DNA of 64,000 nt from Diplonema papillatum (taxonomy: Eukaryota > Euglenozoa > Diplonemea > Diplonemida > Diplonemidae). The notes beneath the pieces were generated by a model. That model made no database searches, was not told the DNA's origin, and worked only from the letters and a program-made list of their open reading frames with translations. Shown here piece after piece: positions 32,413 through 42,961 of the stretch. The stretch is taken from assembly GCA_030068145.1 (NCBI GenBank), contig JAPJBO010000439.1, positions 120,402 to 184,401 on the forward strand. The letters run 5' to 3'. Made by a program: the position numbers and the translations under genes. The number at the start of each line of letters is the position of its first letter. Within the stretch, counting starts at the first letter, position 1.

Positions 32413-32968
32413 GCTAGTGTGCTTCGGACGCGGCTCTCTTGAGCCGTCCGTGTTCCTCCTCCTCCGATCCTCTTCCTTGGCCACCTCGACAGCTCGCAGG
32501 GCGTTTCTTAACACCGTGCGAGAGAACTCGGATGCATCTACCAACTGTAGCTTGGACTCCTTGGCAGTTGTTGAGGCATACCCTGCAGCCTGCGGATTCA
32601 GAGGGCCTCAAGGCGAACCAGCAGTTGCTGGAAAACCTGCAGGACCTGCCTTTGAGTCCTTGGACACAGGGAGGAGTCTGGAACAGGACGCGTCTTGTGC
32701 ACGAGCGCAGATTCAACCATCATCTGACTCCTGTTTGCGGTTGCAACCTTCGGTACCACGAGTTTGCCATCCTTATGTCAAACTCTTCAATTCCAAGAAG
32801 TATTCGCGCCCGCCATCTCCCGATGACCTTCCCACTTCTGACCACGCTGCAGCAGTCACGTGTAAACCGGGCAGACCCAGTCGTCCCCCATCTGGTCCCG
32901 TACGACGAGCACAGCTCCTGCACCCGAGTTTAGCCTTCGATGATTGGAAGCCGTATCTGAAACAGTGA
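32399..32968 (+). CDS. Candidate ORF, weak
   Basis: The open frame is 189 residues but begins inside the simple-sequence tract, so a true start would lie further in. The last part (VCHPYVKLFNSKKYSRPPSP, ending FDDWKPYLKQ) looks more protein-like than most frames here. A competing frame at 32439-32933 is equally long. No domain is recognised and a spurious frame is quite possible. 32970-33380 has nothing clear. Confidence 0.2.
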   Translation: MQVGVLVCFGRGSLEPSVFLLLRSSSLATSTARRAFLNTVRENSDASTNCSLDSLAVVEAYPAACGFRGPQGEPAVAGKPAGPAFESLDTGRSLEQDASCARAQIQPSSDSCLRLQPSVPRVCHPYVKLFNSKKYSRPPSPDDLPTSDHAAAVTCKPGRPSRPPSGPVRRAQLLHPSLAFDDWKPYLKQ

Positions 32969-33384
32969 GTCGGAATTCTGAATTCGGCACCCGGTTGAAA
33001 GGAGTGTCCACTTCGGAGTCCACATTCACTTATGTGAAAAGTTGTAGAGTACGGGAGGAACCGGAAATCTCCGGAAAGATGGTACCCGCATTCCAACTCG
33101 TCTCGGGAAAGGTCAGTCGACGACCGTATGCAGGTGGGTGGAGGCCCTGGGACTGCGAAGGCGTGACCACCCCATAAGGAGGACTCTCTATCTTGCGTTA
33201 TCTCTCTGTCCCAGTCGCCATAGCAACCTTATCCTCGGCCAAGCATCATCCTGCAACCCTGCTTTCAGGATGGCCATCGTGCATCTCATTTTGGTTATCA
33301 ACCTTACTCCTCGCCCGAATTGCCGTCTTCGACCGTAACTGCCCCTGGTCCTGGTGGTTAGGGTTAGCATGCAAAGAGCCTGTG

Positions 33385-33834
33385 GCGATAATCTGCATCT
33401 GCTCTCTTTCGTGACCTCTTCGTGCTACCTCTCTTCGTCACTGGCACTTTATCTTGCACCTCTGCCCGCCGCGGAGTGCACGTCACTGTCTTCGATGATG
33501 GCGAGTCCTTACGCCGCCGCTTCGTTGCCGCCCGCACGACCTCTGGTGGAACAGTTCCTGCTCCCCTTGCCGCGGATCCTGTCGCTACCTGTGTCAGACC
33601 GTGTCAACCTGTACCTCCCAGTCTGTCCTTCCTTCTCAGCCTCTGTCTTCGTCTTCGGGGCATAGCCAAACACGGGACCGCTTTGCGCAAGGTAGGGCCA
33701 TAGCGTGACCCCCTCTCCGCCTTCGCCAAGGCCGGCTGCAGGGAAAGTGGTCGCCACAAAGGAAATACCCCGAAACTCCCCGAATTTCCCCGAAACTCCC
33801 CGAAACCCCCCGAAACTCCCCGATACTCCCCGAT
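33385..33834 (+). repeat. 450-bp duplication, copy 2
   Basis: This is the partner of 16409-16858. After the CCCCGAAACT tract it continues with CTGGACCAGGTGGTAATA, which the first copy lacks, and then the T-run repeat of 33880-34030. Confidence 0.85.
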
Positions 33835-34148
33835 ATTTTCGTCTGGACCAGGTGGTAATAAACCAAAACTACGCATTTCTTTTTTGTGTAAGCACCTGGG
33901 TTGATTGGTGTCATGGGGGCGCTTCACGAGGCGACACTGTTGACCGCGTCTTAATTGAGCTGCGGTCGCCGATCCCCAAACCGCCAACATCAAGTACTTG
34001 GCGCGACGCGGAACGACGTGCTGACAGCACCGCCCGGCGAATAGAGGGCCACAAGAGTGCAACTTGACCGGTCGGGGGGTGCTTAGCAGCCAGTGGCCTG
34101 TGGCGGCTGAGTGCACACCTAAACCCCCCCCCCCGGCGCGGTCCCCCC

Positions 34149-34190
34149 TACACTTATTGTTAACAACGAAAAATGTTAACAATAAGTGTA
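34149..34190. repeat. Perfect hairpin, 17-bp arms
   Basis: TACACTTATTGTTAACA at 34149-34165 is inverted at 34174-34190 around eight bases. A partial arm recurs at 37902-37922 (TGTTAACAATAGGTGTA). It may be an end of another foldback element. Confidence 0.75.
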
Positions 34191-34409
34191 CATGTTAACA
34201 GTATGTGTAAATAATATGGAATGTTAATCCATGAATCATGTTCTACATCCTGTGATTCGTGTGGACTTTTAACAACCTTGTACCTTTATACAGCAGGACA
34301 ACAGGTTCTGCATCTGTACATGGGGTAACTAATTTTGTCCCGTTTTTCCCAAGAAACCAAAGACCTAGAAGACCCACCTTCCTGTTGATCTTGCAGCACC
34401 AACCGCCAG

Positions 34410-34825
34410 GGCTTGGTCTGGTCAGGCAGTCCTGGCTGGTCGGACTCTGGGTCAGCCGGACTAGACTGGTCAGGCTCCAGCCTCCAGCCTGCCAGGCTTG
34501 TCGGACTGACTGGTCTGTCCAGGCTGTCCAGGCTGTCTGTTTGTCCCGGCTGGTCGGACTGTCTGTCCAGGCTGTCTGGTCAGTCCGGGCCTGTTGGACT
34601 GACTAGTCTGGTTAGGCTGTCAGGCTGTCTGGTCAGTCCGGGCTGGTCGGACTGACTGGTCTGGTCAGGCTGTCCAGGCTGTCTGGTTTGTCCAGGCTGG
34701 TCGGACTGTCTGGTCAGTCCAGGCTGTCTGGTCAGTCCGGGCTGGTCGGACGGACCGGTCTGGTCAGGCTGTCCAGGCTGTCCAGGCTGTCTGGTCTGCC
34801 CAGGCTGGTCGGACTGACTGTTCTG
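34410..34825. repeat. GGTCGGACTG-type minisatellite
   Basis: Irregular units combine GGCTGGTCGGACTG, CAGGCTGTC and TGGTCAGTCC. The inverse (GACCAGACAGTCCGACCAGC) occurs at 9550-9580 and 36570-36650, always beside M-C sequence. Confidence 0.85.
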
Positions 34826-34839
34826 TGGTCAACAAATTT

Positions 34840-35000
34840 TGTTCCCTTATATACCAATGGGACAACAAAGTTTGTTCCCTTATATCCCAACCAACAATTT
34901 TTGTTCCCTTATATCCCAATGGGATTGCCTTGCCCAAGGCAATCCCATTGGGATATAAGGGAACAAAATTTCAAGTGTTGGGATATAAGGGAATTTCACC
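34840..35000. mobile_element. M-C element with 34-bp perfect hairpin
   Basis: Three TTGTTCCCTTATATCCC units lead into a perfect inverted repeat (34899-34932 and 34935-34968) with only two bases between the arms. The right end is GGGATATAAGGGAATTTCACC. 35000-35400 has no gene. Confidence 0.8.
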
Positions 35001-35414
35001 AAAAGAAAATTGTGGTCATGACGATTTTTGGGGGACCCTTTAAAAATCTTCCCGGGGTCAAAGTGACTATTTGGGGACGTTTGGTGCCGTTGAAACAAAA
35101 TTCGAAATCTGAGACTGCATTTACCTCCAAATTGACGTTCCAATTTCTCAAATTTCACTGCCACTTCGGCCCTTGTGGTCATGCGGCCAGAGGAAGAGGA
35201 AGCAACCGTCGTAACAAGATTGCTGTACTCGGGAGGGCAAAGAGGGAAGGGAGGGGTAATATTGCATCACCGTAAAGTTATCTGCACCATGATCGACGAA
35301 ATTCGCTCTCCAAGTACAGAGTCAAGTCTCGTCTGTATACGCGATGCGGTTTACCGAAGCCATCGAGCGCCACGGCCAGGGATGGATACGTTTACTCGCT
35401 GATCGATGCTACGG

Positions 35415-35830
35415 CAGTTCCGCAAACCCACTATGCAGCCTGAGTTCAGCCCCGCGTATCTACGCTCACAAGGCAACCCATGATCACTCCGGTGTGAGGG
35501 ATCAGTCCTGACCGAGCCTAATGCCTGCCGGGCGCCTGCTCCGTTGCGGTGTTTGCTTTTCTGACCAATGCGTTCCACGTCTGAAGGGTCCTTGCGTTAA
35601 GTTCGCGCCTTCTGTGGGTATACAGACTTGATCACGACTTTCGGGAACGAAGCTTTCTCTTGAGATCCGGTGTGGAGGGCCATCGTTACCTGACAAAACC
35701 CACTCATGCAGCCTGAGTTCAGCCCGCGCATCTACGCTCACAAGGGTGATCACTTCGGTGTGAGGATCAGTCCTGACCAAGCCTAATGCCTGCCGGGCGC
35801 CTGCTCCGTTGCGGTGTTTCGAAAACTTGG
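35415..35830 (+). repeat. Spaced direct duplication of about 150 bp
   Basis: CAGCCTGAGTTCAGCCC, ATCAGTCCTGACC and CCTAATGCCTGCCGGGCGCC occur at 35430-35555 and at 35707-35820. A separate repeat (GAATCATGTTCCACGTCCTG) at 35856-35885 matches 34234-34262. 35890-36430 has no supported gene. Confidence 0.7.
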
Positions 35831-36444
35831 TAACTTTGTGCTCAGCGGTCCTACGAATCATGTTCCACGTCCTGGGATTCGTACTTTCAAACTAATGGAG
35901 GTTTAATGTCAGCTAATTTCGTGCAAGCGTCGGCAGAAGCGAAACCTACCAAACATTATCCTTCGCTTTTGTTTTGGAGTTTCGTGACTGTCGCTTCCCG
36001 GAACTGACTAGAGGGGCGTTCTCGGCTGCGAAACTAGCTCTGACCCTCGTGCGGACTACCTTACAAGAAACGTGCTTGGCACTCTCTGAATACCCACTGA
36101 CTGTGATCCGCTTCGGCGCCAACTGCTTGGAAGAGGGACTGTGCTCTGCTTCGTGCTGACTGGCAGCAGCGAAGTCAACCACCGCCACCGTCCACGCGCT
36201 GGCGGGGATGAACACGAAACCTTCCGAACCACGGAGAAGAAGAAGAAGGCAGAGGAGAACCGGGGGTAGTGAAGCAACGAACCCCGCGGGGTATCGGCAC
36301 CAGTCTGTCGTGAGCGTGCCACACCTGGCAAAGCACATTTGGCCAAGCGTGCGGGAGATTACTTGCGCACGTGCCAGGCAAGCACCGGCAGCACAGGTCG
36401 CAAGTGCCAGCGAGGTAGCCGCATGGGGACCCCCAGTCCCAACC

Positions 36445-36660
36445 AGGGAAACTCCCCGAAACTCCCCGAAACTCCCCGAAACTTGGGTCAGGATCAGGTG
36501 GTATAAGCCCATAATAAGGGAACAAAATTTCAAGTGTTGGGATAAGGGAACAAAATTTGTTGACCACAGAACCTGACCAGACCAGACAGTCCGACCAGCC
36601 CGGACTTCCTGACCTGCCTGGGCAGGCTGGAGGCTGGAGCCTGACCAGTCCACCTTTACC
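36445..36660. mobile_element. Composite of CCCCGAAACT tract, M-C and GACCAG minisatellite
   Basis: The order is CCCCGAAACT units, ATCAGGTGGTATAAG, AATAAGGGAACAAAATTTC, TTGTTGACCACAGAACC and the GACCAG tract. The same parts in related order stand at 33770-33860, 34410-34995 and 37760-37880, which suggests one larger element. Confidence 0.5.
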
Positions 36661-36866
36661 TCTATTCCTTCCCATCGCTGATGCAGCCATTTACGTGTGT
36701 TGTCGCCTCAGATAAGAATGTTGCGGAGGTGGAGGATTCTCAGTGGCTGATCCGCAGGGGAGAGAAATGACGAATCTGAATGGCGGGTTCTTCCGTGCAA
36801 GTGTCGCACACATCTGATAATCGCGAGACGCTTTCAGATCACTTTGTTCGTTTTCGAAGGCCTATA

Positions 36867-37036
36867 TACGGTGAAGTCCAGCCTCAGAAGCTGGAGTGAA
36901 AGCTGGAGTTAAAAAAGCGGGTGTCACACCCACTTTTCGGGTGTGGATTTACACGCGTTTTGATTGTAGCACACCCGCTTTTCGGGTGTGACTCGGGCAC
37001 ACCCTCTTAAGCCATTCTGAGGCTGGACCTCATTAG
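36867..37036. mobile_element. M-B element
   Basis: The left end is TACGGTGAAGTCCAGCCTCA and the right end TGAGGCTGGACCTCA. The inner part has the GGGTGTCACACCC and TTCGGGTGTGACTCGGGC palindromic blocks. Confidence 0.7.
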
Positions 37037-37094
37037 GGCTGCGGATGCGCCGTCAACCACCCAATAACTGGATTGGAACCGTGTTCGTCGCAGC

Positions 37095-37550
37095 CGTACG
37101 CACGAACGGCATTTTCCTTTTTTGCCATGGTGGTTTGATTCGGGCGCTTACGGTGTGGATCTTGGGGTTTGTTGATTCGGGGGGTTGTGATGTGTTGTAT
37201 TTGCGAAGTGTATCAGAGCACCGGACGGTGCAAAGTGGCGGCGCCTCGCTTCCCCGCCGCACCTCCAAGCCTAAATGTTTCTTAAACCATTTGTGCGTCA
37301 TCCAGTATACGGTACACTTTGCGGTGTCTGCATCACCTCGTCAACGACCACCTCGACCGCCACAAACGGCACTTTCTTTCTTTGCGATGGTGGTTTGGTT
37401 CGGCTCTTACAGTCTGGTCTTGTGGATTTGTTGATGCGGGAGTTTTGTGGTACGTTGCGGGTTGGGTTTGTGGAGCGTAGCACCTGCTTCTCAGCTGAAC
37501 CTCCAAGTCTAAACTGTTCTTCAAACATTCGTCGTCATGCGTCATGCCGG
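37095..37550 (+). repeat. Diverged 260-bp tandem dimer
   Basis: 37104-37310 and 37355-37545 align throughout: ACGAACGGCATTTTC with ACAAACGGCACTTTC, CCATGGTGGTTTGATTCGG with CGATGGTGGTTTGGTTCGG, ACCTCCAAGCCTAAATG with ACCTCCAAGTCTAAACTG. The frames in the two units do not correspond well, so coding is unlikely. Confidence 0.7.
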
Positions 37551-37567
37551 TAGTGCTGAGAACAAAA

Positions 37568-37735
37568 CCTCCTTCTACTCACCACCCACCCACCCACCCA
37601 CCCACACACACACCCACCCACCTACCCACCGCCTACCCACCCACCCACCCACCCCCCACCACCACACCCACCCACCACCCACCTACCCACCACCCACCCA
37701 CCACCCACCCCCACCACCCACCCACCCACCCAAGC
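37568..37735. repeat. CCCA/CCAC microsatellite
   Basis: An irregular CCCACCCA-type tract. It gives artificial Pro/Thr/His-rich frames. It is followed by CGGGGAGTTT iterations (37758-37818) and an M-C fragment. Confidence 0.9.
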
Positions 37736-39027
37736 AAATCCACTTTCTTCTCCCAAAAACGGGGTGAGTTTCGGGGAGTTTCGGGGAGTTTCGAGCAAGT
37801 TTCGGGGAGTTTCGGGGAACTGCCTCTGAGCCGGGATCAGGTGGTTATAGGCATATATCCCAATGGGATTGCCTTGCCCACCAAAAACACCAAAAAATAT
37901 TTACTTGTTAACAATAGGTGTAGAGGAGGTTCAGGCATTCCTCATTGAAGGAGAAAAATTGCAATCGTCGATCCTCATCACGACGCGAGTTCAAAAGATA
38001 TTCCCATCCTCTTCAAGATAGGTAGCCGGAAGGCTCTCAACTCGTTTAATGCGAGGATTAGTGCGCGTGCAGCCTAGGACATTTATGAGCATCACAGACA
38101 GAGAGGCTTTCAGCAGGGGGCTCCAGCCTGAATTTCATAACCTTTAGTTCGACACTCACAAATTTCTCACACAGGCTCTCGAACAGCTCGTCAGTTTCCT
38201 CCGCGTCGAACTAGGCGCGCCAAACTGGTACACGGTACGTGAGCAGCCACCGACCACCTTATTGCACTTCGTGGTAAAAAAAGCAAGAAAAGCGACATCG
38301 ACGTGGATGGGTAAAGGAATAAAAGGAGAAAACCAACAGAAAACGAAGCAGCAAAACAAAACACAAGAATGCGAAGCCCCAATTTAAGGGGAAGGTTTGA
38401 GGGACGATGATTGTCTAAAACCGGGGGGTGGCGGGAGGGGGGGCTGTTCCTTTTTGGTCTCTGTTCCTTTTTTCTCTTCCTTTTTCGTTAACTTTTTAGT
38501 TAAGCGAAAATTGATGAGAGGAAGAGATGCGCGTTGTGTATTAAGAAACAGTTCTCAGGCAAAAGAAAAAGAAAAAAGAGAGAACGAATGCATGCGCGCA
38601 AAACTGATACGCACACCCCAACGGTAGCCGGATTAATCACCGCAAGCAAAGCGACACCGTACTTCGAGAGGTAAGGTTCGCCTTGCGGGGAAAAAGGAGG
38701 TAGGCGGGCACACATGAGAACGAAAAAAGGGAGAGAAAAAAAATTCGGAAGACGCGAACTGAGTCTTGAAGAAAAGTGGGGAAAATAAAAGAAAAGGGGC
38801 GAGTTGCGAAGAAGGAGAAGGCGCCCGTGTTCTTGATGTTGGGGGGGGGGGGGGGGGGAAAAAAAAAAAGCAAACCGCCACACAATGGCTCGAAGGTCCT
38901 ATCCCGCCGTGCGTCATGCCATTTTGGTGGACGAAAAAAAAGGTACCGATAGTCCTGTATTGGGTCACACTCAAGGGGCCATGCTGTGGCAAATACCACA
39001 ACACACCTCTCTTTCCACCTGTCTCTT

Positions 39028-39150
39028 CTTTTAAAACACGCACCTGCTTTGTCGGAAATACTCGAGGAGGTCGCCAGTTGCAAATCACGAAGGGAGGAAA
39101 ACGTGCCGTATGCCACCACCCCCGCCCGAAACACAGGTAAAAGGTGGGTC
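39028..39150 (-). mobile_element. T2 retroposon-like repeat, diverged and partial
   Basis: AAAACACGCACCTGCTTTG then GGAAATACTCGAGGAGG and GAAACACAGGTAAA match T2 at lower identity. 38020-39020 contains A/G-rich sequence with a G17A10 block at 38844-38870 but no gene. 39160-40815 likewise has only simple sequence and short unsupported frames. Confidence 0.5.
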
Positions 39151-40819
39151 TTAGCCGTCGGGTAAGGGTTCAGCGGCTGAGAGGAAAAAACGAGCAGGCC
39201 CATTTTTTTTTTATGGTAGCAACCGCGGTTGTCATTGTCAAAAAAGTGTCGGTTGGCGGCGTACCTGTGGAAATTACCAAAACGGGTGATAGCACATACG
39301 CACAAACAAAAACATATGCTTGTTGCGTCGGTTCGAGCCTGTCGATCCCTTGTTATTCCATGCTTTATCGGCGAACGCCTGCTTTGAGCACGCTGGTTTG
39401 TTCACAGTAACATCGGTGGTCGACCCGTAGGCGTGTGGTGTACGCGTAAGCGCTTTCATCCCGATGAAGAGATTCCTTGCAAGGCACCATTACCACCGTT
39501 CATAGAGCACAAGTCTTGATGCGAGGGAATATCGCATTCAGTCGGAATAATAGCAACGGTGGTGCCCCCCCCCCCCCCCGAGTATTCCTGTTGTTAACCT
39601 TATGGGGATTCCTTCTGAACTCAAACACAGTTCGAGGGCCCCTTCATCCTCAAGCAAAAGTCCTTCTAGTTTCTACTACGCATTTTTTTCCCGTTTTCAC
39701 GTTTCTTCTTTTCTTTACACAAAACCCGCCTGGGCGCGGATGTGCCATGTTTGGGTCAGATCCCACCACCCTCAACAGCACGAGAACAAAGCAACCAAGG
39801 AAAAAGAAGAAACAAACAAACAAACAGAGACCAGAACGAACTCTCACTCTGAAACCAGAAACAGTCTAAAAAAAAAAAAGAAATACGGAAAACAGGGGGG
39901 GGGGGGGAGAAAGAAATTCACCTCCCCCGACTCCCCCTCCTGCAACCTAGACTACTTGAAGCACGAAGAAAAAACAGTCTAAAAATAACGCTAAAAACTC
40001 GAAGATCCAAGTCAAGGAGTCGTGCCCTTGACCCGAGCACTTGCACCCAGCAACAGTGCAGGGAAGAGAGCCGTCCAACCTGAAAGAACAAGAACAAAAA
40101 AAAAAAAAAAAAACAAGAGCGGCAAGATGAATGTTCTGCGTCCTGACTACACAACCCACCTGTATGTGCTATAACAAGTCACTTCAGATGCTATGTTGGT
40201 AACGGAAGTGATCGCGTATTTTGGTTGCAGGAGCACGTCGTGTCCACGTGCTGTGTCTTGTCGCAGCTTATGTGAAACCACCAAAACAAGGGGTCATGTC
40301 TACAGCAGACGATCTGTTAGGAAGTTTGCCTCGACCACGCATTAAAAGCAATCTCAATGATTGCGAACCTTCAAGGGTGTCGACCGCGCAATCCCTGCGG
40401 AAAGTCGAAGAAGGGGAGCCTGAGAGGTTGCAGCCTCCAGGCAACGATTCCAGTCGTGAACAATAACGAAGCGGCCCAAACCGGCCGACGCAAAAAGAAG
40501 AGAAAACAAAACAAACAAACAAACAAACAGACAAACAGGTTCGAAAGACACCAATTTGTACGTCCCACGGGATCGTCGGAAACACAAAAATCACTAAAAA
40601 CCGCCGATCAACACGAAACCACCCAGAAGAAAAGCCAGGCACCGGGATCTTCCTGACGAGCACGCAACCCGGTGAACTTAATCAAGAGTCGAAGATTAGC
40701 GTCGAAACTTCCTGGCTTTTCACGCCGCAGCAGAACGACCACACCCTACCCAAACCCAAGCACCCTCTAAACGCGTTAGGGGACTTCACAAGGTTTCACA
40801 ACGGAGTGACACAACACCC

Positions 40820-40930
40820 GAAACGAGTCGCACTCTTTTACTTTTCTCAACCCCCCGCCATACCCAAGCCTCTACGGTCAACCGGAGACTTTAAAATACC
40901 GACCTTCTAATCCACAAATAACGCTAAAAA
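40820..40930 (+). repeat. Exact 111-bp repeat, copy 1
   Basis: By eye it is identical to 51562-51672 over all 111 bp. It starts GAAACGAGTCGCACTC, contains a K-like core (GGTCAACCGGAGACTTTAAA) and ends ATAACGCTAAAAA. Confidence 0.85.
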
Positions 40931-41065
40931 CCAAGCGAACATTACGCTTTTTAAGCTTTCACTCTAAAGAAGCGGCCACCCCATCATAGCAAACCCATGC
41001 AGCTTGACCACCTCCCGGGGCGGGTCTGACATGAGCTGTCGACGGGGATAACAACCGACACCGCG

Positions 41066-41298
41066 AGAGTGGGTGGGGGGAAGAAGAAAGGATCCCCAAG
41101 AGTTTTTTTTGTTGTTGTATGGGGGGAAGAAGAAAGGATCTCCAAGAGTTTTTTTGTTGTTGTATGGGGGGAAGAAGAAAGGATCCCCAAGAGTTTTTTT
41201 TTTTGTTGTATGGGGGGAAGAAGAAAGGATCCCCAAGAGTTTTTTTTTTTGTTGTATGGGGGGAAGAAGAAAGGATCCCCAAGAGTTTTTTTTTTTTG
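41066..41298. repeat. About 48-bp tandem repeat, five copies
   Basis: GGGGGGAAGAAGAAAGGATC and CCCAAGAGTTTTTTT followed by GTTGTAT repeat, with variable T-run length. The last T-run passes directly into a T2 repeat. Confidence 0.9.
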
Positions 41299-41475
41299 TA
41301 AAAGCACCTGCTTTGTAGGAAATACTTAAGGAGGCTGCCAGCTGCAAATATCAAAGGAGGTAAATTGTACTGATGGGAACATTTCCGGAACACAACGGTT
41401 GCACACGGCTGGGAAAACGAAGCCAACAAAACTTGCACTAAAACGAATCAAAGCGAATTTTCATTCTAAAATAGT
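41289..41475 (-). mobile_element. Shortened T2 followed by its two satellite blocks
   Basis: GTAAAAGCACCTGCTTTG to GGAGGTAAATTG is T2. It is joined directly to ACATTTCCGGAACACAACGG and a K end (AAAGCGAATTTTCATTCTAA). The order equals that at 12874-13420 and 15262-15822, but the middle is deleted. Confidence 0.6.
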
Positions 41476-41827
41476 GACCCTGCATGAACCTCCCCCCAGG
41501 GAGAGGTTATGCCCTGTCGCACGCGAAGAACAAGAAACGTTTTCGTATCATTTCGTCATCTTCGGCCCGTTGATGCTGATCGTCGTTACTTTGTTTATCA
41601 GTGCACGCCCGCACTCGGAAATGTTCCTTCCCTATAAGAAGGGGCCCACTTGATCCCAAAGGCACCCCCCCCCCCCCCCCATAGACCATTACCATCCTGG
41701 AGTCTCAAAAGCGAACTTTCACTTTAGAGAAAGGATTTCACATCACCACCACCCCCCCCCCCCTAAGCTCAATGCAAGAATGACCGTCCAAGAATTGCTC
41801 TCAACCTTCGCCCGTCTTCATTGTCAC

Positions 41828-41950
41828 GTGTTTTTTTTTTTTTTTTTTAGCCACATGCAATGTGTGAGGAAACTGAACCGCCCAAGTAGGACCTTCTGAT
41901 CATGACCATTTGCCAAGTTTGCCACCTGAAACCACGTCCACGATTTGGAC
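41828..41950 (-). mobile_element. T3 retroposon-like repeat, partial
   Basis: A run of T is followed by AGCCACATGCAATGTGTGAG and about 90 bp of body, ending at CCACGATTTGG. 41950-42940 holds K motifs near 42525 and 42590-42645 and a TTTCCGGAACAACGG block at 42295, but no gene. Confidence 0.65.
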
Positions 41951-42961
41951 ACCTCAACCACAATATGTTGTCGACAATAAACAAGTAAAAGAATAAAACA
42001 GAACTACGCATTTCTTTTTGGGAGGCTGTTTATAGAGTGTTCAACACTCGTCCACAGAAAGGCATTTGACTACTTTGTTCATCACGACGCAGAAACGCAA
42101 GAGAAAACTCGAAAGGAACTAAAAGAAATGGCCCACGTTTACTAGTGTGGCCTGGAGTCGGAGATGATTGCCGAATTAAAAGCGAAGTTGCACGGATGTG
42201 CATCTCAAAATGACATTAAAGCAGGAAACGCCGACCTTCCATGTTTCCCTTTTCACATTTGTTTTTTTTAATAGTACGCCTGTACTGACGGGAACATTTC
42301 CGGAACAACGGTTGCACATGAAAGAGAAAACGAATGCAGGCTGACGCTGCAGACGTGTTTGCGCCTGCGTTTTAAAAGCTGGGACTGACAGTGATTGTCG
42401 GACTCCAACTGACTGACAATCAGCCGTCTGCGGTTCTTCGAAATTTCGTCTGCAGACGCGTCTGCAGGCAACACTGCCCTTAGGTGGGCTACAGTCCGAC
42501 ACTAGCTGTCAACAGAAAAAGCAACTCTTCACTCTAAAAACTTACCCTAAACCCCAAACTTAGTATACGATACCTTGAGGGAACCTTTACGACGTCACTC
42601 GGAGGCTTTAACTCCCCGGATCCCTTAGCGAATTTACACTTTAAAATAAAGTGAAACACAAATGCGGAAACACAAATAAGTTCAAAAAGAAGTTCCCCCC
42701 AAGTGCAAGGAGGCGTTGAGTCTACCGCAGCGCTCGTATCTTTCATGCGCCGCGCTCAACCCGTTTAGCAACCTGCACGGACTTTTTGTGAAGGGGGGTC
42801 CGTGCTTTTGCTGGGAGATCCGGAGTCTTCTGACAGGGAATCCGTCAGGACCAGTTTCGCCCCTTCTACAACAAAAGACTTTGAAATACCGGATTCTCAA
42901 GCGAGCTGTCACTAAGCACACAGCGCAAGGGGTTCTTTTTCTTTTACAAAAGCGCCAGCTT

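Noticed and set aside
33356..33367. GGTTAGGGTTAG as a telomere trace
   Set aside because: Two units only; expected by chance and not flanked by further copies.
37537..37948. Pro/Thr/His-rich frames
   Set aside because: They are translations of the CCCA microsatellite.
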